Positions 53,585-62,772 of a stretch of 64,000 nucleotides of DNA are shown one piece after another; within the stretch, counting starts at the first letter, position 1, and each line of letters opens with the position of its first letter. The DNA comes from Alphaproteobacteria bacterium (lineage in GTDB: Bacteria > Pseudomonadota > Alphaproteobacteria > Micropepsales > Micropepsaceae), in the NCBI GenBank assembly GCA_025350465.1, contig JANXXU010000015.1, positions 62,001-126,000 on the forward strand. Reading direction: 5' to 3'. Made by a program: the position numbers and the translations under genes. A model generated the notes under the pieces. That model did no database searches, was not told the origin of the DNA, and was given only the letters and a program-made list of their open reading frames with translations.

Positions 53585-55345
53585 TCAGGCGGCTTTCGCC
53601 TTCTCGCGCAGCTTGAATTTCTGGATCTTGCCAGTGGACGTTTTCGGGAGCTCGCCGAAAACAATCGTCCGTGGGATCTTGTAACCGGCAATGTGCTGCC
53701 GGCAGAAGAGAATGATCTCCTCAGCGGAAACTTCGCCTACGCTTGCTTTCAATTCGACGAAGGCAACGGGCGTCTCGCCCCATTTTTCATCGGGCTTACC
53801 CACAACCGCCGACATGCTGACGGCCGGATGCTTCGCGAGCACATCTTCGACTTCGATCGATGAGATGTTCTCGCCGCCGGAAATGATGATGTCCTTTGAG
53901 CGGTCCTTGAGCTGGATGTAGTTATCGGCGTGCCAGACGCCGAGATCGCCGGAGTGGAACCAGCCGCCTTTGAAGGCGGCGTCGCTCGCCGCCGGATTTT
54001 TTAGGTACCCTTTCATTACGACATTTCCTCGGAAGAAGACCTCGCCCATCGTCTCGCCGTCCTTGGGCACATCTTTCATGGTGTCGGGATCTTTGACAGC
54101 CAGGGCTTCCAGGACCGGATAGCGCACGCCTTGGCGAGCTTTGATGCGGGCGCGCTCTTCCATTGGGTGGGCGTCCCACTCGTCGTGCCAGGCGTTGACG
54201 ACGGCTGGGCCGTAGGTTTCGGTCAGACCATAGACGTGGTGGACCTGGAAGCCTGCCGTTTCCATGCGCGCGAGCGTTGCGGCAGGCGGCGGCGCCGCCG
54301 CGGTCATGAACTCGACCTTGGTCTTAAGCGTCCGTCGCTCGGCGTCGGTTGCGTTGACGAGCATGCTCATGACGATCGGCGCGCCGCACATGTGCGTGAC
54401 ATCATAGCGAGCGCAAGCCGCGAACATCGTCGCCGCGTTGACGCGGCGCAAGCAGACATGCGTGCCGGCGACGACCGAGATCGTCCAGGTGAAGCACCAG
54501 CCGTTGCAGTGAAACATCGGCAGCGACCAGAGATAGACGGGATGTACGCGAATCGACGCCGCGATCACGTTTCCCAGCGCCAGCAGATAAGCGCCGCGAT
54601 TGTGAAAGACGACACCCTTCGGGTTGCCGGTCGTGCCGCTCGTGTAGTTGAGCGTGATCGCTTCCCACTCGTCCTCCGGCCAGCGCCACGCGAACGAGGG
54701 GTCACCGGTCTTGAGGAAGGCTTCGTACTCCACCTCGCCGATCAATTCGCCGCCGACATATTCCGGGTCGTCGATGCCGATGACGATCGGCTGAACCTTG
54801 GCATTGTAGAGCGCTTCGAGCGCAAGGGCGCCGAATTCCTTGTCGACGATGAGGACCTTCGCCTCACCGTGATCGAGGACGAAGGCGATCTCCTGGGCGC
54901 TGAGGCGATAGTTGATGGCGTTCAAAACGCCGCCCGTCATCGCGACACCGTAATGCGCGTCGAGCATCGGCGGAATATTAGGTGCGAGAACCGCGACGGT
55001 ATCGCCGACGCCGATGCCGCGTTTCTTCAACGCAGAGGCGAGGCGCCGACAACGCGTGTAGAAATCGCGATAGCTGATGCGCTGGTCGCCGTGAATGATC
55101 GCGATCGTGTCGGGAAAGGTCGAGGCTGACCGTTCGAGAAACGTCAGCGGCGTCAGCGGTTGGTAGTTTGCCGGATTCTTGTCGAGATGAAACGCGTACG
55201 GGCTATCGGATTTGGCGGTGTGTGCCGATTTTGCGCGCTTTGCGCGCGGGGTGCGCCGCGTTGCGACGGCCTTAATCGGTTTTGCTTTCTTGGCCGCGGG
55301 GCGCGATTTCAAGCTTGAGCGCTTTGCCTTTTTGGCGCGGGCCAT
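53585..55345 (-). CDS. Acyl-CoA synthetase with basic H1-like N-terminal tail
   Basis: A 586-residue adenylate-forming enzyme that activates a fatty or aromatic acid to its CoA thioester. AMP-binding motifs: LNYTSGTTGNPKGVV, YGLTETYGP, GWFHSGDLGVWHADNYI, DRSKDIIISGGENIS and the catalytic Lys in STGKIQKFKLRE. The first 47 residues are Lys/Ala/Arg-rich (MARAKKAKRSSLKSRPAAKK, then AKPIKAVATRR), like a histone-H1 or AlgP tail. No other start lies before the enzyme, so the tail appears genuine. The enzyme part resembles medium-chain acyl-CoA synthetases. The tail may bind nucleic acid or acidic lipids. Confidence 0.9.
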   Translation of the reverse strand: MARAKKAKRSSLKSRPAAKKAKPIKAVATRRTPRAKRAKSAHTAKSDSPYAFHLDKNPANYQPLTPLTFLERSASTFPDTIAIIHGDQRISYRDFYTRCRRLASALKKRGIGVGDTVAVLAPNIPPMLDAHYGVAMTGGVLNAINYRLSAQEIAFVLDHGEAKVLIVDKEFGALALEALYNAKVQPIVIGIDDPEYVGGELIGEVEYEAFLKTGDPSFAWRWPEDEWEAITLNYTSGTTGNPKGVVFHNRGAYLLALGNVIAASIRVHPVYLWSLPMFHCNGWCFTWTISVVAGTHVCLRRVNAATMFAACARYDVTHMCGAPIVMSMLVNATDAERRTLKTKVEFMTAAAPPPAATLARMETAGFQVHHVYGLTETYGPAVVNAWHDEWDAHPMEERARIKARQGVRYPVLEALAVKDPDTMKDVPKDGETMGEVFFRGNVVMKGYLKNPAASDAAFKGGWFHSGDLGVWHADNYIQLKDRSKDIIISGGENISSIEVEDVLAKHPAVSMSAVVGKPDEKWGETPVAFVELKASVGEVSAEEIILFCRQHIAGYKIPRTIVFGELPKTSTGKIQKFKLREKAKAA

Positions 55346-55494
55346 AGGCGTTCTCCGGTCCTGCGTGAGGTTTGTGAGCGGTGAACTATTATGAGCGGCG
55401 AAACGTAGCGAACGGCCCTATGCGCGGCAAGGCGGCGCACGGTGACGGTCGCTGCTGGTCACTGCGGCCCGCTTTGGCTATGACGAGAGGCGAA

Positions 55495-55689
55495 ATGCCA
55501 AAAGCCAAACCGACGGGAAAAGGGCATCGACGTAGCGCTACCGAGACGCGTAAGTCTGCGGCGCGCCTAAAGGGTCCATCGTTTAAGGGTTATAGGAGAG
55601 AGTTGCGCGAATTTGCCGACTATCTGGATAAATTGGCAGTTCATTTCGAGTCGCTGTCTCGGAAGTCAAGAAAAGCAAAATCGAAGTGA
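55495..55689 (+). CDS. Small basic protein
   Basis: A 64-residue, strongly basic protein that I do not recognise: MPKAKPTGKGHRRSATETRK, then YRRELREFADYLDKLAVHFESLSRKSRK. A Lys-rich start is followed by a helix. The start at 55495 is favoured by GAGAGG upstream; a longer frame from 55381 is less plausible. It is divergent from the acyl-CoA synthetase whose tail is similarly Lys/Arg-rich. It could be DNA- or RNA-binding. Confidence 0.55.
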   Translation: MPKAKPTGKGHRRSATETRKSAARLKGPSFKGYRRELREFADYLDKLAVHFESLSRKSRKAKSK

Positions 55690-55748
55690 CCAACTACAGG
55701 TTCATGGTGCCGACTCATGAACGACAGCGCTAGGTTGCTCAAATCTCG

Positions 55749-57008
55749 ATGCCCAAACGAATTTCCCGTGCCGACCTGACGAAGATCGCGGCGCTCTTGG
55801 CGACGGCGGCGATCATGCTGCTCGCCAACGGGTTGCAAGGCACGCTGGTGCCGATGCGCGGGCATCTGGAGGGATTCTCCGACACGGTGTTGAGCTTGCA
55901 GGGCTTCACCTATTTCTTCGGCTTCGTCGCGGGGTGTCTTGCCTGTCCTTATCTGGTTGCGCGCGTCGGACATATACGCGCCTTCGCTATTTTGACGGCG
56001 TTGACCGCGGCGATAATCCTCATCCTTCCGATTGCCATCGGACCGGTGATTTGGGGCCTGCTTCGCTTAGGGGTCGGATTTTGCGCGGCCGGCATGTTCG
56101 CGGTGCTCGAAGGCTGGCTCAATCAGCAGGCGCCGAACGCCAAGCGCGGGCGGATCTTCACGCTCTACGCCGCCATCAACAATTTGGCGCTGCTCGGAGG
56201 CCAATATCTGTTCACGCTCGGCGATACCGGTGGTCCCGCTCTCTTTTCGCTCTGCGCGATCCTGACGGTGCTCTGCCTCATCCCGATCGGCCTGACGCGA
56301 CAGGTCGAGCCCCAGCGTGTGGAGTTGCCGAAATTGCGCGTCGCGCATCTCTATCGCGTCTCGCCCGTCGGCGTGATCGGCGCGGTGATTGTCGGATTGA
56401 CGGGCGGCGCCTTTTGGACGCTTGCTCCGGTGTTTGCGAATTCGCGCGGGCTGACGGGTGACGGCGTCGCGCTCTTCATGTCGGTCACAATCTTGGGCGG
56501 GGCAATTGCTCAGTGGCCGCTCGGCCGAATTTCGGATTTCACGGACCGGCGTATCGTGATCGGTTGTGCTTCAGTGGTGGCATCGATCGCCGGATTGATG
56601 CTCGCGGTCCCGATCCCATCTGGATTTACGAGCAGCAGTTGGCTGTTAGCCGGCGGGTTCTTCTATGGCTTGTCGGCCTTTCCGATCGGTGCTCTCACGA
56701 ACGCGCATTTGAACGACCATGCCGCGCAAGAGGAAATGACCGAATTCGCGTCGAGCAACCTTTTTGTCTATGGCACGGCGGCGATGATCGGACCCGTGAT
56801 CGCGGCGGGCGTGATCAAATTGGGCGGACTCAATGCGATCTTCTTCTACACGGCGACGATACATGCCTCGTTCGTCGCGTTCGTTCTCTACAGGATGATC
56901 GTGCGCGCGGCCGTGCCGAGCGAAGATCGCGGCGCCTTCAGCGTCGCCACGACCCAAGGCGCCGGCGCCGTTCACTTCGCGCCGGCGGAGGTCAAGTCAG
57001 AAGCCTAG
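55749..57008 (+). CDS. MFS transporter
   Basis: A 419-residue major facilitator superfamily permease with about twelve hydrophobic segments. It begins MPKRISRADLTKIAALLATA. The MFS loop motif after TM2 is degenerate (VARVGHIRAF), while the repeat in the second half is better kept (GRISDFTDRRIVIG). The family resembles the YcaD-like subgroup; substrate unknown. Its stop overlaps the convergent trcR stop by four bases. Confidence 0.9.
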   Translation: MPKRISRADLTKIAALLATAAIMLLANGLQGTLVPMRGHLEGFSDTVLSLQGFTYFFGFVAGCLACPYLVARVGHIRAFAILTALTAAIILILPIAIGPVIWGLLRLGVGFCAAGMFAVLEGWLNQQAPNAKRGRIFTLYAAINNLALLGGQYLFTLGDTGGPALFSLCAILTVLCLIPIGLTRQVEPQRVELPKLRVAHLYRVSPVGVIGAVIVGLTGGAFWTLAPVFANSRGLTGDGVALFMSVTILGGAIAQWPLGRISDFTDRRIVIGCASVVASIAGLMLAVPIPSGFTSSSWLLAGGFFYGLSAFPIGALTNAHLNDHAAQEEMTEFASSNLFVYGTAAMIGPVIAAGVIKLGGLNAIFFYTATIHASFVAFVLYRMIVRAAVPSEDRGAFSVATTQGAGAVHFAPAEVKSEA

Positions 57009-57691
57009 GTCTTGTCGCCGCGCACGCGCTGGAATGAAGCGAAGACGGACGCCGGATCGTATTTCATCTGCGGCTGGCGTTCTTCTTCCTCAGGCTCGGG
57101 CTGTTTGGTGGTCTCTGCAGCGGGCCTCAAAGTCGCACCTTTGAGTTCGGGCGGGGCGTTCTTCGCCTTGCGATCGGCGGCGCGTGTGACCGCCAAATCG
57201 AGCTCGAGCTGCGAACAAAGGCCCAGCGTCACGGGATCGACGGGCTTGATGTTCGCGATGTTCCAATGGGCGCGCGTGCGGATCGACTGGATCGTCGACT
57301 TCGTCGTACCGATCAACTTTCCGATCTCGGCGTCGGTCAATTCGGGATGATTGCGGACGATCCAAGCGATCGCGTCCGGGCGATCTTGGCGGCGCGAGAC
57401 CGGCGTGTAGCGGGGGCGCGTCTTGTTCTTCGGCGGGGGCACGTCATGGGTGGACCTCGCAATCACCAAGCGCTTTCGCGGGTCCTTCTCGCCGGCTGTG
57501 ATTTCTTCGCGCGTCAGCTGGCCGCTCATCGTCGGATCGAGCGGCACGATCTTTTCCGGATGGAGATCGTCCGCCATGGCCTTGATCTCGAGATGATGCA
57601 GCCCGCAGAACTCGGCGATCTGGTCGAATGTCAACGTCGTATTGTTGATGAGCCACGCGGCTGTCGCCTTGGGCATCAGCGGTTTGTTCAT
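57005..57691 (-). CDS. trcR: Cell-cycle regulator TrcR (DUF1013)
   Basis: A 228-residue alphaproteobacterial regulator of the DUF1013/TrcR family, linked in Rhizobium/Sinorhizobium relatives to cell-cycle transcription. MNKPLMPKATAAWLINNTTL, LTFDQIAEFCGLHHLEIKAMAD, and the HTH-like DAIAWIVRNHPELTDAEIG, then LIGTTKSTIQSIRTRAHWN are hallmarks. The C-terminus is charged and variable. The assigned name rests on family knowledge. It is convergent with the MFS gene and separate from the quinone oxidoreductase gene. Confidence 0.9.
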   Translation of the reverse strand: MNKPLMPKATAAWLINNTTLTFDQIAEFCGLHHLEIKAMADDLHPEKIVPLDPTMSGQLTREEITAGEKDPRKRLVIARSTHDVPPPKNKTRPRYTPVSRRQDRPDAIAWIVRNHPELTDAEIGKLIGTTKSTIQSIRTRAHWNIANIKPVDPVTLGLCSQLELDLAVTRAADRKAKNAPPELKGATLRPAAETTKQPEPEEEERQPQMKYDPASVFASFQRVRGDKT

Positions 57692-57809
57692 GGGTCAAGT
57701 CTCCGCTTGGGGCGCCAGTGGGGTCACCACCAGGCCAGAGGCACTCACCTCAATTGAGGGAATTGGGCAGTTATATAGAGGCTCGGCGTCCCGGCGGAAA
57801 GCGGAAGTG

Positions 57810-58808
57810 TCAGGGGGTCAACAGAATCTTGCCGATATGCTGGCTTCCGGCCATTCGTGCATGGGCGTCCGCCACCTTTTCCAAGGGATAAACGCTGTCG
57901 ACGACCGGCTTCAAGCGCCCGGCATCAAACAGCGGCCAGACCTCGCGGGCGAGGGATTTGCCGATTTCGGCCTTCTGCTCGGGCGTTCTTGGGCGCAACG
58001 TTGAGCCCGTGATCGTCAAGCGCTTGAGCATGATCACGAGCAGATTGAGCGTCGCTTCGGCGCCCTCCTGGAAGGCGATGTTCACAAGGCGGCCCTCGGT
58101 CTTGAGCGATTGAATATTCTTCATGACGTAACTGCCGCCGACCATGTCGAGGATCACGTCGACACCTAAGCCTTTGGTCTCCGCCTCGAGAACTTCGACG
58201 AAGTCTTCGTTGCGGTAGTTGATGGCACGCGCGGCCCCGAGCTTTGTGCAGGCGTCGCACTTTGCCGGCGAGCCGGCGGTTGTGAAGACACGATGACCCC
58301 GCGCTGCAAAGAGTTGGATTGCGGCGGTGCCGATCCCGCTCGATCCGCCGTGAACGAGAAAGGATTCGCCGGGCTGGAGCCGCGCGCGATCGATCACGTT
58401 CGTCCAGACTGTGAAATACGCCTCGGGTAATGCACCGGCGTCGATGAGCGAAACACCCTTCGGCACGCGCAGGATACTACCCTCGTGCGCGACGCAGTAT
58501 TCAGCGTATCCGCCGCCGGGAACCAGAACACAAACTTGGTCGCCCACGCGCCAGGCCGTAGTGCCTGCGCCGACGGCGGCGACCGTGCCGGACGCTTCCA
58601 TGCCCAGTGTTTCGGGCGCGCCGGGGGGCGGTGGATAGAAGCCCTGCACTTGCAGCAGATCGGCACGGTTCAGACCGGCGGCCGCCACTTTGAGCAAAAC
58701 TTCATGCGGGCCGACTTCGGGAAGGGGGATACGCGCGATGTGTGGAACACGCTTGCCGCCCACTTCGCCGGGCAAAACCGCTCTCATTGTGCTGGGAAGA
58801 TTGGTCAT
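57810..58808 (-). CDS. NAD(P)H quinone oxidoreductase (zeta-crystallin/PIG3 type)
   Basis: A 332-residue medium-chain dehydrogenase without the catalytic zinc site. The GroES-like part reads VAAAGLNRADLLQVQGFYPPPPG and MEASGTVAAVGAG, and the Rossmann part FLVHGGSSGIGTAAIQLFAARGH. The start at 58808 (MTNLPSTMRAVL) fits the family; an upstream frame adds 11 residues. It should reduce quinones with NADPH. It diverges from the DUF1192 gene with 77 bases between. Confidence 0.92.
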   Translation of the reverse strand: MTNLPSTMRAVLPGEVGGKRVPHIARIPLPEVGPHEVLLKVAAAGLNRADLLQVQGFYPPPPGAPETLGMEASGTVAAVGAGTTAWRVGDQVCVLVPGGGYAEYCVAHEGSILRVPKGVSLIDAGALPEAYFTVWTNVIDRARLQPGESFLVHGGSSGIGTAAIQLFAARGHRVFTTAGSPAKCDACTKLGAARAINYRNEDFVEVLEAETKGLGVDVILDMVGGSYVMKNIQSLKTEGRLVNIAFQEGAEATLNLLVIMLKRLTITGSTLRPRTPEQKAEIGKSLAREVWPLFDAGRLKPVVDSVYPLEKVADAHARMAGSQHIGKILLTP

Positions 58809-58885
58809 TGCGAACACCTCTTGCGGGCCCTTGGGTTTCACGTTTCAAATGATTAGCGGCTTTTGTCGCCGGCGACACGAGGGTA

Positions 58886-59083
58886 ATGCCGATGTCATGG
58901 GATGATCTCGAACCAAAGACGAAAAAGCCGGTCGTGCTCGACCTCGGGCCGTTGTCCATCGAGGACTTGACGCTGCGGATCGCGGACCTCGAGGCCGAAA
59001 TTGCCCGCATGAAGCAGGCGATCGTGGAAAAGCAGAAACAACGCAACTCCGCCGACGCGATTTTCAAGAGCAAGGGTCAGTAG
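58886..59083 (+). CDS. DUF1192 family protein
   Basis: A 65-residue cytoplasmic coiled-coil protein. It begins MPMSWDDLEPKTKKPVVLDL, with the DUF1192 core GPLSIEDLTLRIADLEAEIARMK and a charged helix. Widely conserved and uncharacterised in alphaproteobacteria. Its end overlaps the stop of the convergent DUF429 gene by seven bases. Confidence 0.9.
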   Translation: MPMSWDDLEPKTKKPVVLDLGPLSIEDLTLRIADLEAEIARMKQAIVEKQKQRNSADAIFKSKGQ

Positions 59084-59781
59084 TGGATCGCCATCAGCAG
59101 GCCGCGCGCGTCGCGGGCTGCCGTTTGTGGCAAGCTCACGGCATCGCCGCGACGAATGCGCTCGGCGGTTAACAGCAACGCGCAGGCGTCAAGAATGTCG
59201 TCGGGTTTTGCGTGCATCTCACGCCGGTCCGCGAGCCAATCGTCCAGGCGGGCGAAGCCGGCCTTGCGCAACAGGCGCCGCCGCACCTTGAGCCCGTCTT
59301 TCGTGTGCTTGGAGATTAGCGGCCTGCCGCCATTCATGAGGCAGAAAGCGAGTTCGGGATGGGCCTCGCGAACACGCGCCTGATCGCTCGCCGCAATTGC
59401 GCCATCGATCTCGGTAATTTTGGGCAAGATGTTCCAGGCCTGCTTCGAGATGCCGCCGTAACCTTGATGCTTTGACCAATTGTTGGCCCCAATCCAATCG
59501 GTCGGCGCGAAAGCGAGTGCGCCGCGAGCAGGAACACGGAACACTCGCGAACCGTGCGGCCGCAAAATCTTTCGCGCTTCGACTTCGCATTCGCGATGGC
59601 CGCTCTCGCTCAGACCGATCGGCATGTCGACGGCGATGACGTCGAAGCGTTCCTGAATCTCATTCCAGTGCGTGGCGAATTCTATTTGAGCGTGCGCGAC
59701 ACCGCGCGTTGTGTGCGCGACGACCCAACCGCCGCGACATCCATCGACTCCTGCTAGATGACGTCGTGCGCGTCGTTTCAC
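59077..59781 (-). CDS. DUF429 family protein (predicted RNase-H-fold nuclease)
   Basis: A 234-residue protein with DUF429 hallmarks: LAGVDGCRGGWVVA, IAVDMPIGL, and GSRVFRVPARGAL with Asp and Glu residues at the usual places (LAGVDGCRGG and DVIAVDMPIG). The family has an RNase-H-like fold, and a nuclease role has been predicted only. The start is GTG at 59781 preceded by GAAAGAGAG; no ATG begins the conserved core. It diverges from the DUF1465 gene. Confidence 0.87.
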   Translation of the reverse strand: MKRRARRHLAGVDGCRGGWVVAHTTRGVAHAQIEFATHWNEIQERFDVIAVDMPIGLSESGHRECEVEARKILRPHGSRVFRVPARGALAFAPTDWIGANNWSKHQGYGGISKQAWNILPKITEIDGAIAASDQARVREAHPELAFCLMNGGRPLISKHTKDGLKVRRRLLRKAGFARLDDWLADRREMHAKPDDILDACALLLTAERIRRGDAVSLPQTAARDARGLLMAIHY

Positions 59782-60006
59782 GTTAACTCTCTTTCGCGTG
59801 ACCGATTGTGTTTTTCGTGCCAAGCTTGGCGCGAAGAATGCAAGCTCATCGATCTTAAGCTTGAACTGTGCCGTGCATTTGCTTTTGGCTTCTTGGCCAA
59901 GAACAGCGTCAACCAAGGCGCGCGCGGGCACAGGCGGCGAATTGAAAAGTCCGCGGAGGTCGATGGCATGTCGGGTTTGCAAGACGTGGGACAAAACGGG
60001 GAAGGC

Positions 60007-60525
60007 ATGGCCATCAGACCGGCGGTTGAACCGCAATTCTCGAATGCGTTGGCATTTTCGGGCTCTGAGTTGTTTCGCCGCACGTTCGAAGAAGGCATGG
60101 GCATGGTCGAGGAAACAGCGACCTATCTCGACGGGCGGGGACGCCAGGAATCAAAATTGTTGCCGTCGAAGGCGGCGCTTGCCTATGCGGGCGAAAGCAT
60201 GCGCCTGACAACTCGTCTTATGCAGGTCGCGTCGTGGTTGCTTGTGCAGCGCGCAGTCAGCGAACGCGAAATGACGACGGACGAAGCGGGCAAGGAAAAA
60301 TATCGCCTCGGCGCGCGTGAAATCTGCCGCGGCCGGCGCTTGGAAGCCGTCGACCTGCTACCGGCGAAATTGGTCGATCTCTTGGAACGCAGCGCCCATC
60401 TTTACGAGCGGGTCGATCGCCTCGATCAATTGCTGTACGCGGCGCCGGAAGCGGGGCCTGCCGGGTTGCATGCTCAGATGAACCGGTTGCAGGCAGCGTT
60501 CGGTGGGGTCGAGACGTCGCGCTAG
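60007..60525 (+). CDS. DUF1465 family protein
   Basis: A 172-residue helical protein of the DUF1465 family, an alphaproteobacterial group of unknown function. It contains LFRRTFEEGMGMVEETATYLDGRGR and LTTRLMQVASWLLVQRAV, then ICRGRRLEAVDLLPAKLVDLLERSAHLYERV. The start at 60007 has a strong GGGGAAGG just upstream; an ATG at 59968 would add 13 residues. It ends 24 bases before the convergent rpmE. Confidence 0.87.
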   Translation: MAIRPAVEPQFSNALAFSGSELFRRTFEEGMGMVEETATYLDGRGRQESKLLPSKAALAYAGESMRLTTRLMQVASWLLVQRAVSEREMTTDEAGKEKYRLGAREICRGRRLEAVDLLPAKLVDLLERSAHLYERVDRLDQLLYAAPEAGPAGLHAQMNRLQAAFGGVETSR

Positions 60526-60549
60526 GCTCTTCCAGAAAAAGGGAAGCGT

Positions 60550-60789
60550 CTAGGCGTCCGCCTTCTTGGCGCCGACCATGCCCTCGAACTTCTTATTGAA
60601 CTTGGAAACGCGGCCCGCGCGGTCGAGGATTTGCTGCCCGCCGCCGGTCCATGCCGGATGGGTCGTCGGGTCGATGTCGAGCGTCATGACGTCACCCGCC
60701 GCACCCCAGGTCGAACGGGTTAAGAACTTCGTCCCGTCGTTCTGGAGGACGGTGATGTAGTGATATTCGGGGTGGCCATCTTTTTTCAT
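60550..60789 (-). CDS. rpmE: 50S ribosomal protein bL31, zinc-free form
   Basis: A 79-residue large-subunit protein: [19 protein letters not shown], then [19 protein letters not shown] and FNKKFEGM. The start at 60789 gives the family N-terminus. It lacks the CxxC zinc-binding cysteines, matching the alphaproteobacterial C-minus bL31. It stands alone, divergent from the ABC exporter gene (135 bases). A CTTCC/GGAAG hairpin downstream at about 60530-60546 has no T-run. Confidence 0.95.
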   Translation of the reverse strand: MKKDGHPEYHYITVLQNDGTKFLTRSTWGAAGDVMTLDIDPTTHPAWTGGGQQILDRAGRVSKFNKKFEGMVGAKKADA

Positions 60790-60924
60790 GAAACTCAGCT
60801 TCCGGCGGATCCTCAAGAGCGCGCGGATATAGCCAAAACACCACGCCTGCGCAAGGTCGCGGGGGCAGGGGGCTCGCGCCGAGCCTAAGCCGGTGCCATA
60901 TAACGCAAACCTCTACCTATCGGA

Positions 60925-62751
60925 GTGCCAGCCCCCGTGACCAATTCCGGCGCCGAATTCGCCGCTACAGTCGAGCGCGAGGCACAAACCCGCAAGCGCA
61001 GCCGCAACGTCCGCGTGCTGGCGCGATTGGTGCCGTTTCTGGTGCCCTATCGCACGGTGATTGCGCTTGCCGGTGTCTTTTTGCTCGTCGCGGCGGTCGC
61101 GTCGCTGGCTATTCCGGCCGCCGTTAAGGACATGATTGATCACGGCTTCTCGAAGGAGAATGCGGGACTGATCGACCGCTACTTCCTCGGCTTGATGGGA
61201 GTGGCGGCAATCCTTGGACTAGCGACTGCCGCGCGTTTCTACTGCGTGACGTGGCTGGGAGAGCGCGTGGTCGCGAATATCCGTCAGGCCATCTACGACC
61301 ACGTTTTGTCGCTGAGCCCCGCCTTCTTCGAGGTCACACGCACCGGCGAGGTTTTGTCGCGGATTACAACGGACACCACGCTGATCCAAACGGCCGTCGG
61401 CTCCAGCGTTTCGATCGCCTTGCGCAACATCGTGATGCTGATCGGCGGCATGATCATGCTCGTGGTCACGAGCGCGAAACTTACCGGTCTAGTCCTCGTG
61501 ACAGTGCCGCTCGTGGTCGTGCCGCTGATTTTTTTGGGCCGCGCGGTACGCAAATTGTCGCGTGCGAGTCAGGATCGTGTAGCGGACACGAGCGCGTACG
61601 CCGCAGAGACGCTGAATGCGGTTCAGACGGTGCAGGCATTCACGCATGAGGCGATCGATCGCACGAGGTTCGGCGCGGCAATAGCCGCGACCTTTGCGAC
61701 CGCGGTTCGCCGGGTCAAGGTGCGCGCCGTGATGACGGCGCTGGTCATCGTGCTCGTGTTCGTGAGCATCGTCGGCGTGTTGTGGGTAGGCGCCCAGGCG
61801 GTGCTCGCCGGAACGATGACCGGGGGCGAGCTCAGCCAGTTCATCCTCTACGCGGTGATAGTTGCAAGCGGCACTGGCGCCCTCTCCGAAGTATGGGGCG
61901 AGGTGCAACAAGCGGCGGGTGCGGCAGAGCGATTGATGGAACTTTTGTCGATCGAGCCGCAGATCAAGGCACCGGCCAATCCGATGCGCCTGCCGGTTCC
62001 GGCGCGGGGCGCGGTCAAGTTCGAGGACGTCACTTTCGAGTATCCGTTGCGGCCCGGTGTCTCTGCGCTAAGAAAGTTCTCGCTCGACATCAAGCCTGGC
62101 GAAACCATTGCGCTTGTCGGGCCTTCGGGTGCAGGCAAGACCACGGTCTTTCAACTGCTGTTGCGGTTTTTCGATCCGCAGGCCGGCCGCGTGCTTATCG
62201 ACGGGGTGGAACTCGCGAAGGCGGAGCCGCAGGATGTGCGCTCGCGGATTGCCCTCGTGCCGCAGGACACGGTGATCTTCGGCGATACCGCATTTGAAAA
62301 TGTACGCTACGGCCGGCCCGATGCGTCCGAAGACGAAATCCGCACGGCGGCCGAAGCGGCGCAAGCAGCGGAATTCATCGAAAAACTGCCGCAGGGCTAC
62401 CACACGTTCTTGGGCGAACGCGGTGTCGCGCTCTCGGGCGGACAACGCCAGCGTATCGCAATCGCGCGAGCCATTTTGCGTGACGCACCCATCCTGCTGC
62501 TCGACGAAGCGACGAGCGCGCTTGACGCAGAGAGCGAAAGATTGGTGCAGCGGGCCATCGAAGGCATTATCGGCAAACGCACGATCATCGTCATCGCACA
62601 CCGGTTGGCGACCGTGCAGCGCGCCGATCGCATCGTCGTCTTGGATCAAGGCGGGATCGTCGCGCAAGGAACGCACAAGCAGCTTGTCGAAGGCGGCGGT
62701 CTTTATGCCCGGCTGGCGCGTTTGCAATTCGCCGGGCTGGCCGCCGAATAG
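60925..62751 (+). CDS. MsbA-like ABC exporter (fused permease and ATPase)
   Basis: A 608-residue ABC half-transporter with an N-terminal six-helix membrane domain (about residues 30-320) and a C-terminal ATPase. Walker A is [10 protein letters not shown], the signature is [12 protein letters not shown], Walker B is ILLLDEATS and the switch His is in IIVIAHRL. It resembles ABCB/MsbA-type exporters of lipids or drugs. The start is GTG at 60925, with a second GTG at 60937 possible; no upstream ATG is present. The paraoxonase-like gene starts 21 bases after its stop. Confidence 0.93.
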   Translation: MPAPVTNSGAEFAATVEREAQTRKRSRNVRVLARLVPFLVPYRTVIALAGVFLLVAAVASLAIPAAVKDMIDHGFSKENAGLIDRYFLGLMGVAAILGLATAARFYCVTWLGERVVANIRQAIYDHVLSLSPAFFEVTRTGEVLSRITTDTTLIQTAVGSSVSIALRNIVMLIGGMIMLVVTSAKLTGLVLVTVPLVVVPLIFLGRAVRKLSRASQDRVADTSAYAAETLNAVQTVQAFTHEAIDRTRFGAAIAATFATAVRRVKVRAVMTALVIVLVFVSIVGVLWVGAQAVLAGTMTGGELSQFILYAVIVASGTGALSEVWGEVQQAAGAAERLMELLSIEPQIKAPANPMRLPVPARGAVKFEDVTFEYPLRPGVSALRKFSLDIKPGETIALVGPSGAGKTTVFQLLLRFFDPQAGRVLIDGVELAKAEPQDVRSRIALVPQDTVIFGDTAFENVRYGRPDASEDEIRTAAEAAQAAEFIEKLPQGYHTFLGERGVALSGGQRQRIAIARAILRDAPILLLDEATSALDAESERLVQRAIEGIIGKRTIIVIAHRLATVQRADRIVVLDQGGIVAQGTHKQLVEGGGLYARLARLQFAGLAAE

Positions 62752-62772
62752 TTCAGGGGTTGAGGTTAGGAT

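Noticed and set aside
60530-60546. CTTCC/GGAAG hairpin between DUF1465 and rpmE as a bidirectional terminator
   Set aside because: The stem has only five pairs and no T-run on either strand.
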